Positions 31,804 to 39,218 of a stretch of DNA of 64,000 nucleotides are shown here, piece after piece (position 1 is the first letter of the stretch; each line of letters opens with the position of its first letter). The notes under the pieces were generated by a model. That model did not search any database. It was not told where the DNA came from and was given only the letters and a program-made list of their open reading frames with translations. Source of the DNA: Limenecus sp048360435 (GTDB lineage Bacteria > Cyanobacteriota > Vampirovibrionia > Gastranaerophilales > Gastranaerophilaceae); contig DBGCOP010000030.1 of assembly GCA_048360435.1 (NCBI GenBank), positions 112,500-176,499 on the forward strand. The letters run 5' to 3'. The position numbers were made by a program, and so were the translations under genes.

Positions 31804-31918
31804 TTTCATAACAAATTGAAACAATAGATTACAAATAATTGTATTTAATAAATATTTAATATATCCTTTAAATACAGGCTAAACAAGCCCAAACTAGAAA
31901 ATACGGGTGTTAAAGGAT

Positions 31919-32965
31919 ATGGATTTGAATAAAAGATACATTATTGACTTGTCTCAGGCTCAATCTCCTGCGGACATTGTTTTTGAGTTGAGTACAATTA
32001 TCGAAAAAGAAGAAGCAGCAAACAAGAAAATCTGGCTGAAACTCGGCAATATTACGCTCAACCAGTCACAACTTTTGAGCATAAATTCGCTGATCAGCAG
32101 CATAAATTCCACGCTCTCTCTCGTTGAGTCAGAATCTCAACAAACAGAACTGGCAGCTGCGACTCTTGGAATAAGCACAAAAGATGTTGAAGAAGAGCTT
32201 CAGGAAGAACTTCAAGAAATGGAAGCAAATTCTTCACAAGCCGTTGAAGATGAGCCGTCTGAACAATATATTCCTATGACTGATCATCTCGAAGAAGAAG
32301 CCGAAGGGGAAAAAGAAGAATCAAAAGAGCAAGAAAACAACCAGCCTGTTTCTTCTGAAGAAAAGACAGAAGATGTAATTGAAACAGAAACAGATGAAGA
32401 AGCCGAAAATGTCGAAGAAACAGACAAGGCAGAAGAAAACGAGGAAATCCAAACTCAATTAGACAGCATATTTGATTCGGAAACAAAGCTTGAAAATATA
32501 CTTAACGAAGACAAAGAAATCAATGAGATGAAAAACTGGCCTTTAACAAAAGAAGGCGGAGAGTTTGAAATACCCGAAGAAGTTATGACTGACGAAGACT
32601 ATGAAATTCTTCAGATGAGTACACAATATCACAAACAAACCGTACGTTCGGGGCAGGTAATTAAATCTAACGGAAATGTTGTTATAATCGGAGACTGCCA
32701 CCCGGGATGCGAAATCCATGCAGCAGGTGACATTACGGTATGGGGTATTTTAGGCGGAATTGCACATGCAGGCTGCAAAGGTAATACAAAAGCAAGAATA
32801 AGAGCACTGAATTTGAACGCTATTCAATTAAGAATTGCAGACTCTTTTGCAAGAAGACCCGACCACATAAAAAATATTTATGTTGAAAAATCAAACACTT
32901 TTACTCCGGAAGAAGCAAGAAACATTAACGGAAGTATCGTCATTTTAAAAATCAATGATAAATAA
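31919..32965 (+). CDS. minC: Septum site-determining protein MinC with long acidic linker
   Basis: 348 residues from the ATG at 31919. An in-frame GTG at 31907 is an alternative, and neither has a well-spaced ribosome site. It inhibits FtsZ away from mid-cell together with MinD. Residues 1-70 form a MinC_N-like alpha/beta domain. About 75-205 are a Glu/Asp/Gln-rich acidic linker without predicted fold. The C-terminal MinC_C beta-helix (about 225-348) has Ser-Gly-Gln-Val-Ile-Lys-Ser-Asn-Gly-Asn-Val-Val-Ile-Ile-Gly-Asp, Gly-Asp-Ile-Thr-Val-Trp-Gly and Gly-Ile-Ala-His-Ala-Gly. Typical MinC is 210-270 residues, so the linker accounts for the extra length. First gene of minCDE. Confidence 0.93.
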   Translation: MDLNKRYIIDLSQAQSPADIVFELSTIIEKEEAANKKIWLKLGNITLNQSQLLSINSLISSINSTLSLVESESQQTELAAATLGISTKDVEEELQEELQEMEANSSQAVEDEPSEQYIPMTDHLEEEAEGEKEESKEQENNQPVSSEEKTEDVIETETDEEAENVEETDKAEENEEIQTQLDSIFDSETKLENILNEDKEINEMKNWPLTKEGGEFEIPEEVMTDEDYEILQMSTQYHKQTVRSGQVIKSNGNVVIIGDCHPGCEIHAAGDITVWGILGGIAHAGCKGNTKARIRALNLNAIQLRIADSFARRPDHIKNIYVEKSNTFTPEEARNINGSIVILKINDK

Positions 32966-33004
32966 ACAAAATAATCAGAGAAAGAGAATAGGAGCACACA
33001 TAAC

Positions 33005-33817
33005 ATGACAGGGCGAGTAATTGTAATTACTTCAGGCAAAGGCGGTGTAGGCAAGACTACAACCAGTGCCAACATCGGAACTGCGCTTGGCAAAAGCGGA
33101 GCCAGTGTAGTTTTGATAGACACAGATATAGGGCTGAGAAACCTTGATTTACTTCTCGGGCTCGAAAACAGAATCGTTTACACTCTTGTAGATGTTGTTG
33201 AAGAAAGATGCAAGCTAAAACAAGCACTTGTTAAAGACAAAAAGAACCCGAATCTTTGCCTTCTTGCAGCTGCACAAACAAGAGACAAATCAGCTGTGAC
33301 AGCTGAACAGCTCAAGGAAATATGCGAACAGCTTAAAGAAGATTTTGACTATATTCTTGTTGACTGTCCGGCTGGCATCGAAGACGGCTTCAAAACAGCT
33401 ATCTCCGGTGCATCAGAAGCTATCGTTGTTACTACTCCTGAAATGTCCGCAGTAAGAGATGCTGACAGAATCATAGGGCTGCTTGAAGCAAAAGAAGAAA
33501 TATCTTCATACAGATTACTCGTTAACAGAGTCAGACCGAATATGATTGAAGCAAATGACATGATGAGTGTTGAAGATGTAGTTGACATTCTTTCTTGTGA
33601 TTTGATTGGTATAATTCCTGAGGACACAGGCATTATCACTTCTACAAACAGAGGCGAGCCGATTGTAAATGATGAAAATTCAATGGCAGGAAAAGCATAT
33701 ATGAACGTTGCCAGACGTATTCAAGGCGAGGACGTTCCATTTCTTGATATAAATGAACCCAAAGGATTTGCTGCACTCGTTGCTAAAGTAAAAAAATTCT
33801 TTGGAGCTAAAGGGTAG
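33005..33817 (+). CDS. minD: Septum site-determining ATPase MinD
   Basis: 270 residues. The deviant Walker A motif Gly-Lys-Gly-Gly-Val-Gly-Lys-Thr-Thr (residues 11-19) is followed by Asp-Thr-Asp-Ile-Gly-Leu-Arg-Asn-Leu-Asp (about 39-48) and Asp-Cys-Pro-Ala-Gly-Ile-Glu (about 118-124). The last residues (Ala-Leu-Val-Ala-Lys-Val-Lys-Lys-Phe-Phe-Gly) form an amphipathic membrane-targeting helix, as in other MinD proteins. MinD-ATP recruits MinC to the membrane and MinE stimulates its release. Shine-Dalgarno GGAG lies 10 nt before the ATG. minE follows after 11 nt. Confidence 0.98.
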   Translation: MTGRVIVITSGKGGVGKTTTSANIGTALGKSGASVVLIDTDIGLRNLDLLLGLENRIVYTLVDVVEERCKLKQALVKDKKNPNLCLLAAAQTRDKSAVTAEQLKEICEQLKEDFDYILVDCPAGIEDGFKTAISGASEAIVVTTPEMSAVRDADRIIGLLEAKEEISSYRLLVNRVRPNMIEANDMMSVEDVVDILSCDLIGIIPEDTGIITSTNRGEPIVNDENSMAGKAYMNVARRIQGEDVPFLDINEPKGFAALVAKVKKFFGAKG

Positions 33818-33828
33818 GAGGAGCAAAA

Positions 33829-34419
33829 ATGAAAGAAAATATATTCAGCAGCTTCTACTCAAAAGTAATGAGCTTCTTCACATCAGGTAAAGAAGAAAGC
33901 GAATCAGCCAGAGACACTGCATCTAACAGGCTTAAACTTGTACTTATGCAAGACCGCTCAAATCTTGACGGTGCAACTATGCAAAAAATGAGAGAACAGT
34001 TGATTACAGTAATCTCAAAATACATTGAAATTGACACAGAAGCACTTGATTTAAACCTCGAAGGCGACGGTGAAGAAATTGCTCTTATGCTCAATATTCC
34101 TGTTATCAGAGCGAGAACTCCGGAAGAAATAGCTGAACTTGAAGCAGCAGAAGAGGAAGCTAAGAAAAAAGAATCTGAAGAAACAGAAAATGAAGCTGAC
34201 GAAGAATCAGAAAACAGTGATGAAGAAGCTTCGGAAGAAACATCAGAAGAAACTGACTCTGATGAAGAACAGACAGAAGAAGAAAATTCTGAAATGCAAG
34301 AAGAAGCAGAGCAAGAAGCACCTGAATCCGAACAAGAGCAAAACAGCACAGAAAATGTTGAAGATTCAGAACCTCAGCCAAAAAGCAAAAATCCAAATAA
34401 GCAAAATAAACAAAAATAA
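33829..34419 (+). CDS. minE: Cell division topological specificity factor MinE with acidic C-terminal extension
   Basis: 196 residues, twice the usual 85-100. Residues 1-100 are a normal MinE: an amphipathic N-terminal helix, the anti-MinCD Ala-x-x-Arg-Leu-Lys-Leu-Val-Leu-Met-Gln-Asp-Arg segment (about 33-45) and the topological domain ending in Leu-Asn-Ile-Pro-Val-Ile-Arg. Residues about 103-196 are an almost uninterrupted Glu/Asp/Ser tract with a few Gln and a Lys/Asn/Gln-rich end. It is in frame with no stop and is followed by its own terminator, so the extension is genuine. MinC in the same operon also has an acidic segment. Confidence 0.93.
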   Translation: MKENIFSSFYSKVMSFFTSGKEESESARDTASNRLKLVLMQDRSNLDGATMQKMREQLITVISKYIEIDTEALDLNLEGDGEEIALMLNIPVIRARTPEEIAELEAAEEEAKKKESEETENEADEESENSDEEASEETSEETDSDEEQTEEENSEMQEEAEQEAPESEQEQNSTENVEDSEPQPKSKNPNKQNKQK

Positions 34420-34434
34420 TCTTAATAAACTAAA

Positions 34435-34479
34435 AAATCGAAGCTCTCAAATAAATGATACCGGAGGGCTTCGATTTTT
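34435..34479 (+). terminator. Terminator of minCDE
   Basis: A 10-bp perfect stem (34435-34444/34468-34477) with a partly paired 23-nt loop, followed by TT. Confidence 0.8.
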
Positions 34480-34526
34480 ATTGAAAATTTGCTATACTGT
34501 TTCATTATAAGCAAGGAAAAAACAAC

Positions 34527-35048
34527 GTGTCTGATGATAGAAATAAGCCGAGAATAAAAAATGCACTTGATTACAGAAGAAACACAGGATATTCCTCTTC
34601 AGGAAGCAATCTTGAATTTTCTTATAACACAGAAAAGTTAAAAGAAGAAAACAAATATCGTGTGCAAGGAGAAGCCTTCCCCAAAACAATAAATTGCTTT
34701 AACTGGGGGGCGTGCATTCTTCCATTTATCTGGGGGCCGTTCAACAACTGCCCTATTGCAGTTTTGAGCCTGGTTCTGGGTTTCATTCCTTGGATAGGCT
34801 GGCTTCTGGCAATCGTATTTTCACTCTACTGCGGAGCAAAAGGCAACGAATGGGCTTGGGAAAACAAAGAGTGGAGAAGTCTGAACGAATTTCATGCTAC
34901 ACAAAGAAAATGGGCAGCCTGGGCTGTTGGAATTGAAGCTTCAATTATTATAGGTATCTCAACAATCATATTTATTACTATACAAATAATCGGCAATTAT
35001 GGCTCAGACGAACAACTCTATCAACTGCAATCAATATTAGGAATATAA
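34527..35048 (+). CDS. Trp-rich membrane protein of unknown function
   Basis: 173 residues from the GTG at 34527, with AAGGA 9 nt upstream. The first 50 residues are soluble and Ser/Asn/Lys-rich. The membrane part has Phe-Asn-Trp-Gly-Ala-Cys-Ile-Leu-Pro-Phe-Ile-Trp-Gly-Pro-Phe-Asn (about 56-71), Phe-Ile-Pro-Trp-Ile-Gly-Trp-Leu and Gly-Ala-Lys-Gly-Asn-Glu-Trp-Ala-Trp. The paired 'PFIWG' and 'KGNEWAW' motifs mark a family seen in Firmicutes and Cyanobacteria (DUF2628-like) with no known function. Three spans are predicted. It lies between the minCDE operon and the ribosomal operon, transcribed alone, and ends at a terminator shared with rplR. Confidence 0.7.
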   Translation: MSDDRNKPRIKNALDYRRNTGYSSSGSNLEFSYNTEKLKEENKYRVQGEAFPKTINCFNWGACILPFIWGPFNNCPIAVLSLVLGFIPWIGWLLAIVFSLYCGAKGNEWAWENKEWRSLNEFHATQRKWAAWAVGIEASIIIGISTIIFITIQIIGNYGSDEQLYQLQSILGI

Positions 35049-35056
35049 TAAATAAA

Positions 35057-35090
35057 AAAAGGCCTTCAAAATATTATGAAAGCCTTTTAT
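35057..35090. terminator. Bidirectional terminator that ends the ribosomal operon
   Basis: Arms 35058-35068 and 35077-35087 form an 11-bp stem with one C-A mismatch. On the minus strand a seven-T run follows, 20 nt past the rplR stop; on the plus strand it ends the 34527 gene. Confidence 0.85.
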
Positions 35091-35109
35091 CTATAACCTA
35101 AAAATAAAA

Positions 35110-35478
35110 CTAGAAGTTTAAGCCTGCTTCTCTTGCAGCATCAGCCAAAGCTGAAACTCTGCCGTGATAGAGGAATCCGCCTCTATCGAATACACAGTCT
35201 TTAACACCTGCTTTAAGAGCTTTTTGAGCAACAGCTTCACCAACAACTTTAGCAGCTTCAATGTTTCCGCCGTGACCCAATTTTTCTCTCAAGTCTTTAT
35301 CAATAGAAGAAGCTGAACAGATAGTTACTTTATTTACATCATCAATAATTTGAGCATAAATATGTTTTGTACTTCTGTAAACAGCAAGTCTCGGGCATTC
35401 AGGAACGCCGCTGATTTTCTTTCTTACTCTGATGTGTCTTCTTCTGTTTTGTTCTTTTCTGTTTTTTGTTTTAATCAT
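35110..35478 (-). CDS. rplR: 50S ribosomal protein L18
   Basis: 122 residues, normal length. L18 binds 5S rRNA with L5. The basic N-terminus (Arg-Arg-Arg-His-Ile-Arg-Val-Arg) and Pro-Arg-Leu-Ala-Val-Tyr-Arg-Ser-Thr-Lys-His-Ile-Tyr-Ala-Gln are typical, as is the end Val-Phe-Asp-Arg-Gly-Gly-x-x-Tyr-His-Gly-Arg-Val. AAAGGAAAG precedes the ATG. It is the last gene of this operon; rpsE, rpmD, rplO and secY, which usually follow, are absent. Confidence 0.98.
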   Translation of the reverse strand: MIKTKNRKEQNRRRHIRVRKKISGVPECPRLAVYRSTKHIYAQIIDDVNKVTICSASSIDKDLREKLGHGGNIEAAKVVGEAVAQKALKAGVKDCVFDRGGFLYHGRVSALADAAREAGLNF

Positions 35479-35568
35479 TTTTCTTTCCTTTCACCCGAAC
35501 CTTCTTTTTACAGCAATTGATTTTATTCAACTAACCTGAAAGGGTTCATCTGGGCTTTGTTTATCGTA

Positions 35569-35889
35569 TTATGCGTTAGTATCCAATATCAGTTCGACTT
35601 TCGATTGATTTACATAATCCTGTCCGAGTTTTTTATCTAAGTGATCGAACAAACTACATAAAAACCAGGGATTATCAACTGATGAACTCACACGAATTCC
35701 TTTATCTTCAAGTTTTTTATTTGATTTCGTTATCGAGAAATAATCTAAAGTAGAAACATCTATTGAACCTGCCAATGGGAGATTCTCATTGATAAATTTT
35801 CTCGCTTCGTCCGCTTTGCGGTCAATATCTTCTGATTTAGTACCGGCAGGAAAACGAATATCATAAATACCTGAAAAAGAAACTCTCAT
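35569..35889 (-). CDS. Unknown 106-residue protein encoded inside the ribosomal operon
   Basis: 106 residues, not a ribosomal protein I recognise. It starts Met-Arg-Val-Ser-Phe-Ser-Gly-Ile-Tyr-Asp-Ile-Arg-Phe-Pro, a beta-strand start, followed by a long charged helix (Asp-Ile-Asp-Arg-Lys-Ala-Asp-Glu-Ala-Arg), a second alpha/beta stretch, and a C-terminal Val-Glu-Leu-Ile-Leu-Asp-Thr. Small alpha/beta fold likely. AGGAG lies 6 nt before the ATG, only 8 nt after the rplF stop, so it is translated as part of the operon. The spacer to rplR (90 nt) is longer than neighbours have. In other bacteria rplR follows rplF directly. Confidence 0.8.
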   Translation of the reverse strand: MRVSFSGIYDIRFPAGTKSEDIDRKADEARKFINENLPLAGSIDVSTLDYFSITKSNKKLEDKGIRVSSSVDNPWFLCSLFDHLDKKLGQDYVNQSKVELILDTNA

Positions 35890-35897
35890 GTCAGCTC

Positions 35898-36440
35898 CTA
35901 TTTCTTACCAGTTTTACCTGCTTTACGTCTTACGTATTCACCTTCGTATCTGACACCTTTTCCTTTGTATACTTCAGGAGGTCTTTTGCTTCTGATTTCA
36001 GCAGCTACATCACCAACCATTTGTTTGTTAGCACCTGTAACAGTGATTTTTGTGTTAGCTTCAACAGAAATTTTGATTCCTTCCGGAGGAGTAACCAAAA
36101 TCGGGTGAGAATAACCTAATACGAGGTTCAGGTTAGAGCCTTCCATGTTCGCTCTGTAACCAACACCTTGAATTTCTAATTTTTTAGTGAATCCGTTTTT
36201 AACACCTTCAACAGCATTGTGGATTAAAGTTCTTGAAAGTCCCCACAAAGCTCTTGCTTTTCTGTCGTTGTGATCAGCTATGTCAACGATGAGTTCTTTA
36301 CCTTCCATTTTAACAATAACTTCAGGGCGAACTTCAACTGTTTCTGTACCCAAAGGTCCTTTAGCCGTAACAACCTGACCGTCGATTTTAACTTCAACGC
36401 CATCCGGTATTATAACAGGTTTTTTACCTATACGTGACAT
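35898..36440 (-). CDS. rplF: 50S ribosomal protein L6
   Basis: 180 residues. Met-Ser-Arg-Ile-Gly-Lys-Lys-Pro-Val-x-Ile-Pro start, and the L6 signature Val-Tyr-Lys-Gly-Lys-Gly-Val-Arg-Tyr near the end (about 155-163). L6 sits near the factor-binding site of the 50S subunit. GGAG precedes the ATG. Confidence 0.98.
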   Translation of the reverse strand: MSRIGKKPVIIPDGVEVKIDGQVVTAKGPLGTETVEVRPEVIVKMEGKELIVDIADHNDRKARALWGLSRTLIHNAVEGVKNGFTKKLEIQGVGYRANMEGSNLNLVLGYSHPILVTPPEGIKISVEANTKITVTGANKQMVGDVAAEIRSKRPPEVYKGKGVRYEGEYVRRKAGKTGKK

Positions 36441-36494
36441 TTTTTTATCTCCAATTATATTTATTAACTAATCATTTATAAAATAGCAGCATTA

Positions 36495-36890
36495 CTACCA
36501 AACGTAGCAAATTATTTCGCCGCCCAGATTTTCTTTTCTAGCTTTTCTGTCAGTCATAAGACCTTTGCTTGTAGAAATAATAGCAATACCCAAGCCGCCG
36601 AATACCTGCGGAAGGTCTTTTGCTTTAGAATAAACTCTCAAACCGGTTTTTGAAATTCTTTTCAAGTTTGAAATAACAGGTTTGTTAGTTTCATCATATT
36701 TCAAAGTGATTGAAAGAACTTTGAATTTTCCAACTTCTTTTTCTGTGTAATCAGTGATGTAACCTTCTTCTTTCAAAACTTTAGCCAATTCAACTTTAAG
36801 TTTTGATGAAGGCATTTCAACTTCTTCATGAGAAACGATGTTAGCGTTTCTGATTCTTGTGAGCATATCTGCTATCGGATCTGTAAACAT
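36495..36890 (-). CDS. rpsH: 30S ribosomal protein S8
   Basis: 131 residues. Asp-Pro-Ile-Ala-Asp-Met-Leu-Thr-Arg-Ile-Arg-Asn start, and the S8 C-terminal Ser-Thr-Ser-Lys-Gly-Leu-Met-Thr-Asp-Arg-x-Ala signature. S8 binds helix 21 of 16S rRNA and in E. coli represses the spc operon; a long structured spacer lies just upstream (36891-37047). Confidence 0.98.
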   Translation of the reverse strand: MFTDPIADMLTRIRNANIVSHEEVEMPSSKLKVELAKVLKEEGYITDYTEKEVGKFKVLSITLKYDETNKPVISNLKRISKTGLRVYSKAKDLPQVFGGLGIAIISTSKGLMTDRKARKENLGGEIICYVW

Positions 36891-37047
36891 TTTAATTATT
36901 TCCTTTACTACTTACTTGAACTATCATTTATTACTTAATCTGGTATCGTCTTTTTCGCTTCGAGCCTTCGAAACTCAAAAACTCACTTTTTCAAGCGGTT
37001 CTCATATACTCGAACCTGAGTCAGGCAGTATAGTAAAGCAATTGGTG
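36891..37047 (-). promoter_or_regulatory. Structured spacer between rpsN and rpsH
   Basis: 157 nt with no gene. On the minus-strand RNA a GGTTC/GAACC hairpin (36997-37001/37012-37016) is followed by a CGCTT/AAGCG outer pair (36956-36960/36993-36997) enclosing two smaller AT-rich hairpins. It may be a regulatory mRNA structure; no promoter is obvious. Confidence 0.35.
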
Positions 37048-37254
37048 TTACCAGCTTGCTTTAACTACACCGGGTAATAAACCTTCATGAGCCATTTTTC
37101 TCAAGCAGATTCTGCAAAGACCAAAATCTCTGTGGAATCCGTGAGGACGGCCGCATACAGAACATCTGTTATGAAGTCTTACTCTTGGGTATTTACCCTT
37201 AGAGACAAGATATTCTCTTCTTTGTTCTTTAGCTATCATTGATTTTTTAGCCAC
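37048..37254 (-). CDS. rpsN: 30S ribosomal protein S14, zinc-binding type (type Z)
   Basis: 68 residues, with a GTG start preceded by AAGGAG. The zinc ribbon Cys-Ser-Val-Cys-Gly-Arg-Pro-His...Cys-Arg-Ile-Cys (about 31-49) marks the zinc-containing form, unlike the longer Cys-minus S14 of E. coli. Confidence 0.97.
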   Translation of the reverse strand: MAKKSMIAKEQRREYLVSKGKYPRVRLHNRCSVCGRPHGFHRDFGLCRICLRKMAHEGLLPGVVKASW

Positions 37255-37300
37255 GATTTTCTCCTTTTTTATGCAATATTTTGCATTAACATTTTATTAA

Positions 37301-37864
37301 TTAAGCTTGTGATTTCTTTTTGAACGGCATACCGAGTTCTGTTAACAATGCTCTGGCTTCTTCATCTGTTTTTGCAGTTGTGATAATAGAAATGTTCATA
37401 CCAAATACTGCATCAACTTCATCATAAGAAATTTCAGGGAACAGGGTTTGTTCTTTCAAACCTAATGTATAGTTGCCTCTGCCGTCAAAACTTTTAGAAG
37501 AAATACCTCTAAAGTCACGGATTCTCGGAAGTACTACACAGATAAGTTTTTGTAAGAAATCATACATTCTTTCACCTCTGAGAGTAACCATACAACCAAC
37601 CGGCATACCTTCTCTCAGTTTGAATGAAGAAATAGATTGTTTTGCTTTTGTAATTACAGCTTTTTGACCTGCAATTTTTGTTAATTGTTTTACGATTGTT
37701 TCAGCCAGTTTAGAGTTGTGACAAGCTTCACCAACACCCATATTGATAACAATTTTGTTCAATTTAGGAATCTGGTTAACATTTTCATAACCAAACTGTG
37801 ATTTCAAAGATTCTTTAACTTCTTCTTCGTATCTAACTTTTAAGTCTTTAGTTAATGTTGTCAT
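37301..37864 (-). CDS. rplE: 50S ribosomal protein L5
   Basis: 187 residues. L5 signature Leu-Asn-Lys-Ile-Val-Ile-Asn-Met-Gly-Val-Gly-Glu-Ala (about 35-47), and Thr-Leu-Arg-Gly-Glu-Arg-Met-Tyr-Asp-Phe-Leu with Arg-Asp-Phe-Arg-Gly. Binds 5S rRNA in the central protuberance. Confidence 0.98.
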   Translation of the reverse strand: MTTLTKDLKVRYEEEVKESLKSQFGYENVNQIPKLNKIVINMGVGEACHNSKLAETIVKQLTKIAGQKAVITKAKQSISSFKLREGMPVGCMVTLRGERMYDFLQKLICVVLPRIRDFRGISSKSFDGRGNYTLGLKEQTLFPEISYDEVDAVFGMNISIITTAKTDEEARALLTELGMPFKKKSQA

Positions 37865-37966
37865 TTTTCTTTCCTTTTTGTAGAATGTGCCTTCATTATG
37901 TCACAAACATAATTGTTTTGCCAAAACAAGACACCCATACTTATCTAATACGGAAACGCCTTCGGC
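37865..37966 (-). promoter_or_regulatory. rplX-rplE spacer with three hairpins
   Basis: 102 nt. On the RNA three hairpins follow each other: ACGCCT/AGGCGT (37956-37961/37969-37974), TTGTTTT/AAAACAA (37913-37919/37923-37929) and TTATGT/ACATAA (37896-37901/37907-37912), then the AAAGGAAAG ribosome site of rplE. Confidence 0.4.
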
Positions 37967-38317
37967 TTAGGCGTCTAATTGTTCGCCGCATTTTTTGCAA
38001 ACACGGACCTTCTTACCGTCTACAATATCATGTTTGATTCTTGTAGCTTTTTCGCAAGAAGAACAATAAACCATTACCTTTGAAGAATCAACAGGTGCTT
38101 CGATTTTGTTCAAACCACCCTGAATTCCGGCCATTGGATTCGGTTTCTGTGCTTTTGTTACCATATTTGCACCTTCAACAATTACTTTGTTTTCAGATGC
38201 TATGATTTTTTTTACGTTGCCGATTTTGCCTTTATCTTTACCGGAAGTAAGGATAACTCTGTCACCGGTTTTAATATGCAAATCGTGTTTTTCTACTGGT
38301 TTCTTATTGTTTTTCAT
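37967..38317 (-). CDS. rplX: 50S ribosomal protein L24
   Basis: 116 residues from the ATG at 38317 with AAGGA upstream; an in-frame start 39 nt earlier overlaps rplN and has no site. The KOW region has Gly-Asp-Arg-Val-Ile-Leu-Thr-Ser-Gly-Lys-Asp-Lys-Gly-Lys. The C-terminus is a zinc ribbon (Cys-Ser-Ser-Cys...Cys-Lys-Lys-Cys-Gly), found in many bacterial L24 proteins. Confidence 0.97.
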   Translation of the reverse strand: MKNNKKPVEKHDLHIKTGDRVILTSGKDKGKIGNVKKIIASENKVIVEGANMVTKAQKPNPMAGIQGGLNKIEAPVDSSKVMVYCSSCEKATRIKHDIVDGKKVRVCKKCGEQLDA

Positions 38318-38327
38318 TGTTCTTTCC

Positions 38328-38696
38328 TTATATAACTTCCGGAGCAAGAGAAACAATCTTCATGAAGTTTTTGTCTCTCAACTCTCTGGCAACAGGTCCA
38401 AATACACGTGTGCCTCTGGGGTTGCCGTCTTTGTTAATAATAACAGCTGCGTTTTCGTCAAATCTGATGACTGAACCGTCAGCACGTTTAATGTCAGCTT
38501 TTGTTCTGACAACAACCGCTTTAACAACATCAGATTTTTTAACAGCCATATTAGGAGTAGCATCTTTAACTGTTGCTACTATAACGTCACCAACGTGAGC
38601 AAATTTCTTATTAGAACTGCCCATTACACGGATACAAAGAAGTTCTTTGGCTCCTGTGTTGTCAGCTACGACTAATCTAGTTTCTTGTTGTATCAT
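38328..38696 (-). CDS. rplN: 50S ribosomal protein L14
   Basis: 122 residues, exact family length. Ile-Gln-Gln-Glu-Thr-Arg-Leu-x-Val-Ala-Asp-Asn-Thr-Gly-Ala-Lys start, and Val-Phe-Gly-Pro-Val-Ala-Arg-Glu-Leu-Arg near the end. Confidence 0.98.
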   Translation of the reverse strand: MIQQETRLVVADNTGAKELLCIRVMGSSNKKFAHVGDVIVATVKDATPNMAVKKSDVVKAVVVRTKADIKRADGSVIRFDENAAVIINKDGNPRGTRVFGPVARELRDKNFMKIVSLAPEVI

Positions 38697-38731
38697 TGTT
38701 TTAGTATCCTTTATTTATTCTTATGAAAATG

Positions 38732-38977
38732 CTATTTAGCTTTTTCAACTACTTCAGCAATTGTCCAACGTTTGTCACCAGAAATAGGTTTAGATTCAAT
38801 GATTCTAACCACATCACCTTCATTGCAAACATTTTCAGCATCATGTGCTTTATATTTTTTATGAGTTTCAATGATTTTGTGATATTTCGGGTGTTTGTTA
38901 TATTCAGCTACGTTTACAACAGCTGTTTTATCCATTTTGTTGCTTACAACAACGCCTGTTTTTTCTTTCTTCGGCAT
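38732..38977 (-). CDS. rpsQ: 30S ribosomal protein S17
   Basis: 81 residues. Lys-Thr-Gly-Val-Val-Val-Ser-Asn-Lys-Met-Asp-Lys-Thr-Ala start and the S17 signature Gly-Asp-Val-Val-Arg-Ile-x-Glu-x-x-Pro-Ile-Ser. Starts 1 nt after rpmC, whose last codons supply GAGGT. Confidence 0.97.
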   Translation of the reverse strand: MPKKEKTGVVVSNKMDKTAVVNVAEYNKHPKYHKIIETHKKYKAHDAENVCNEGDVVRIIESKPISGDKRWTIAEVVEKAK

Positions 38978-38978
38978 C

Positions 38979-39173
38979 TTACTTTACCTCTGACTTTTCT
39001 TTAATAACTGTCTTAGCTTGAGCGATAACAGTTTTTAATTGACGAATTTGAGCTGTATTTTCAAGTTTTTGCAAAGATTTTTGCAATCTTAAATCAAACA
39101 GCTGTTTTTTCGTGTCAACGATCAACTCTTTCAGCTCATCTATTGATTTTTCTTTAATTTCTTGTAATTTCAT
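38979..39173 (-). CDS. rpmC: 50S ribosomal protein L29
   Basis: 64 residues. Helical hairpin with Leu-Arg-Leu-Gln-Lys-Ser-Leu-Gln-Lys-Leu-Glu-Asn-Thr (about 28-40), the L29 core, and Ile-Arg-Gln-Leu-Lys-x-x-Ile-Ala. Confidence 0.96.
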   Translation of the reverse strand: MKLQEIKEKSIDELKELIVDTKKQLFDLRLQKSLQKLENTAQIRQLKTVIAQAKTVIKEKSEVK

Positions 39174-39218
39174 TTGTTTTTCCTTTAATTACGATTGGTA
39201 ATTATTCTTAAACTAAGC

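Noticed and set aside
33855..34349. Long Ser/Ala-rich reading frame on the minus strand (164 codons)
   Set aside because: Exact shadow of the Glu/Asp-rich codons of minE; no ribosome site and low complexity.
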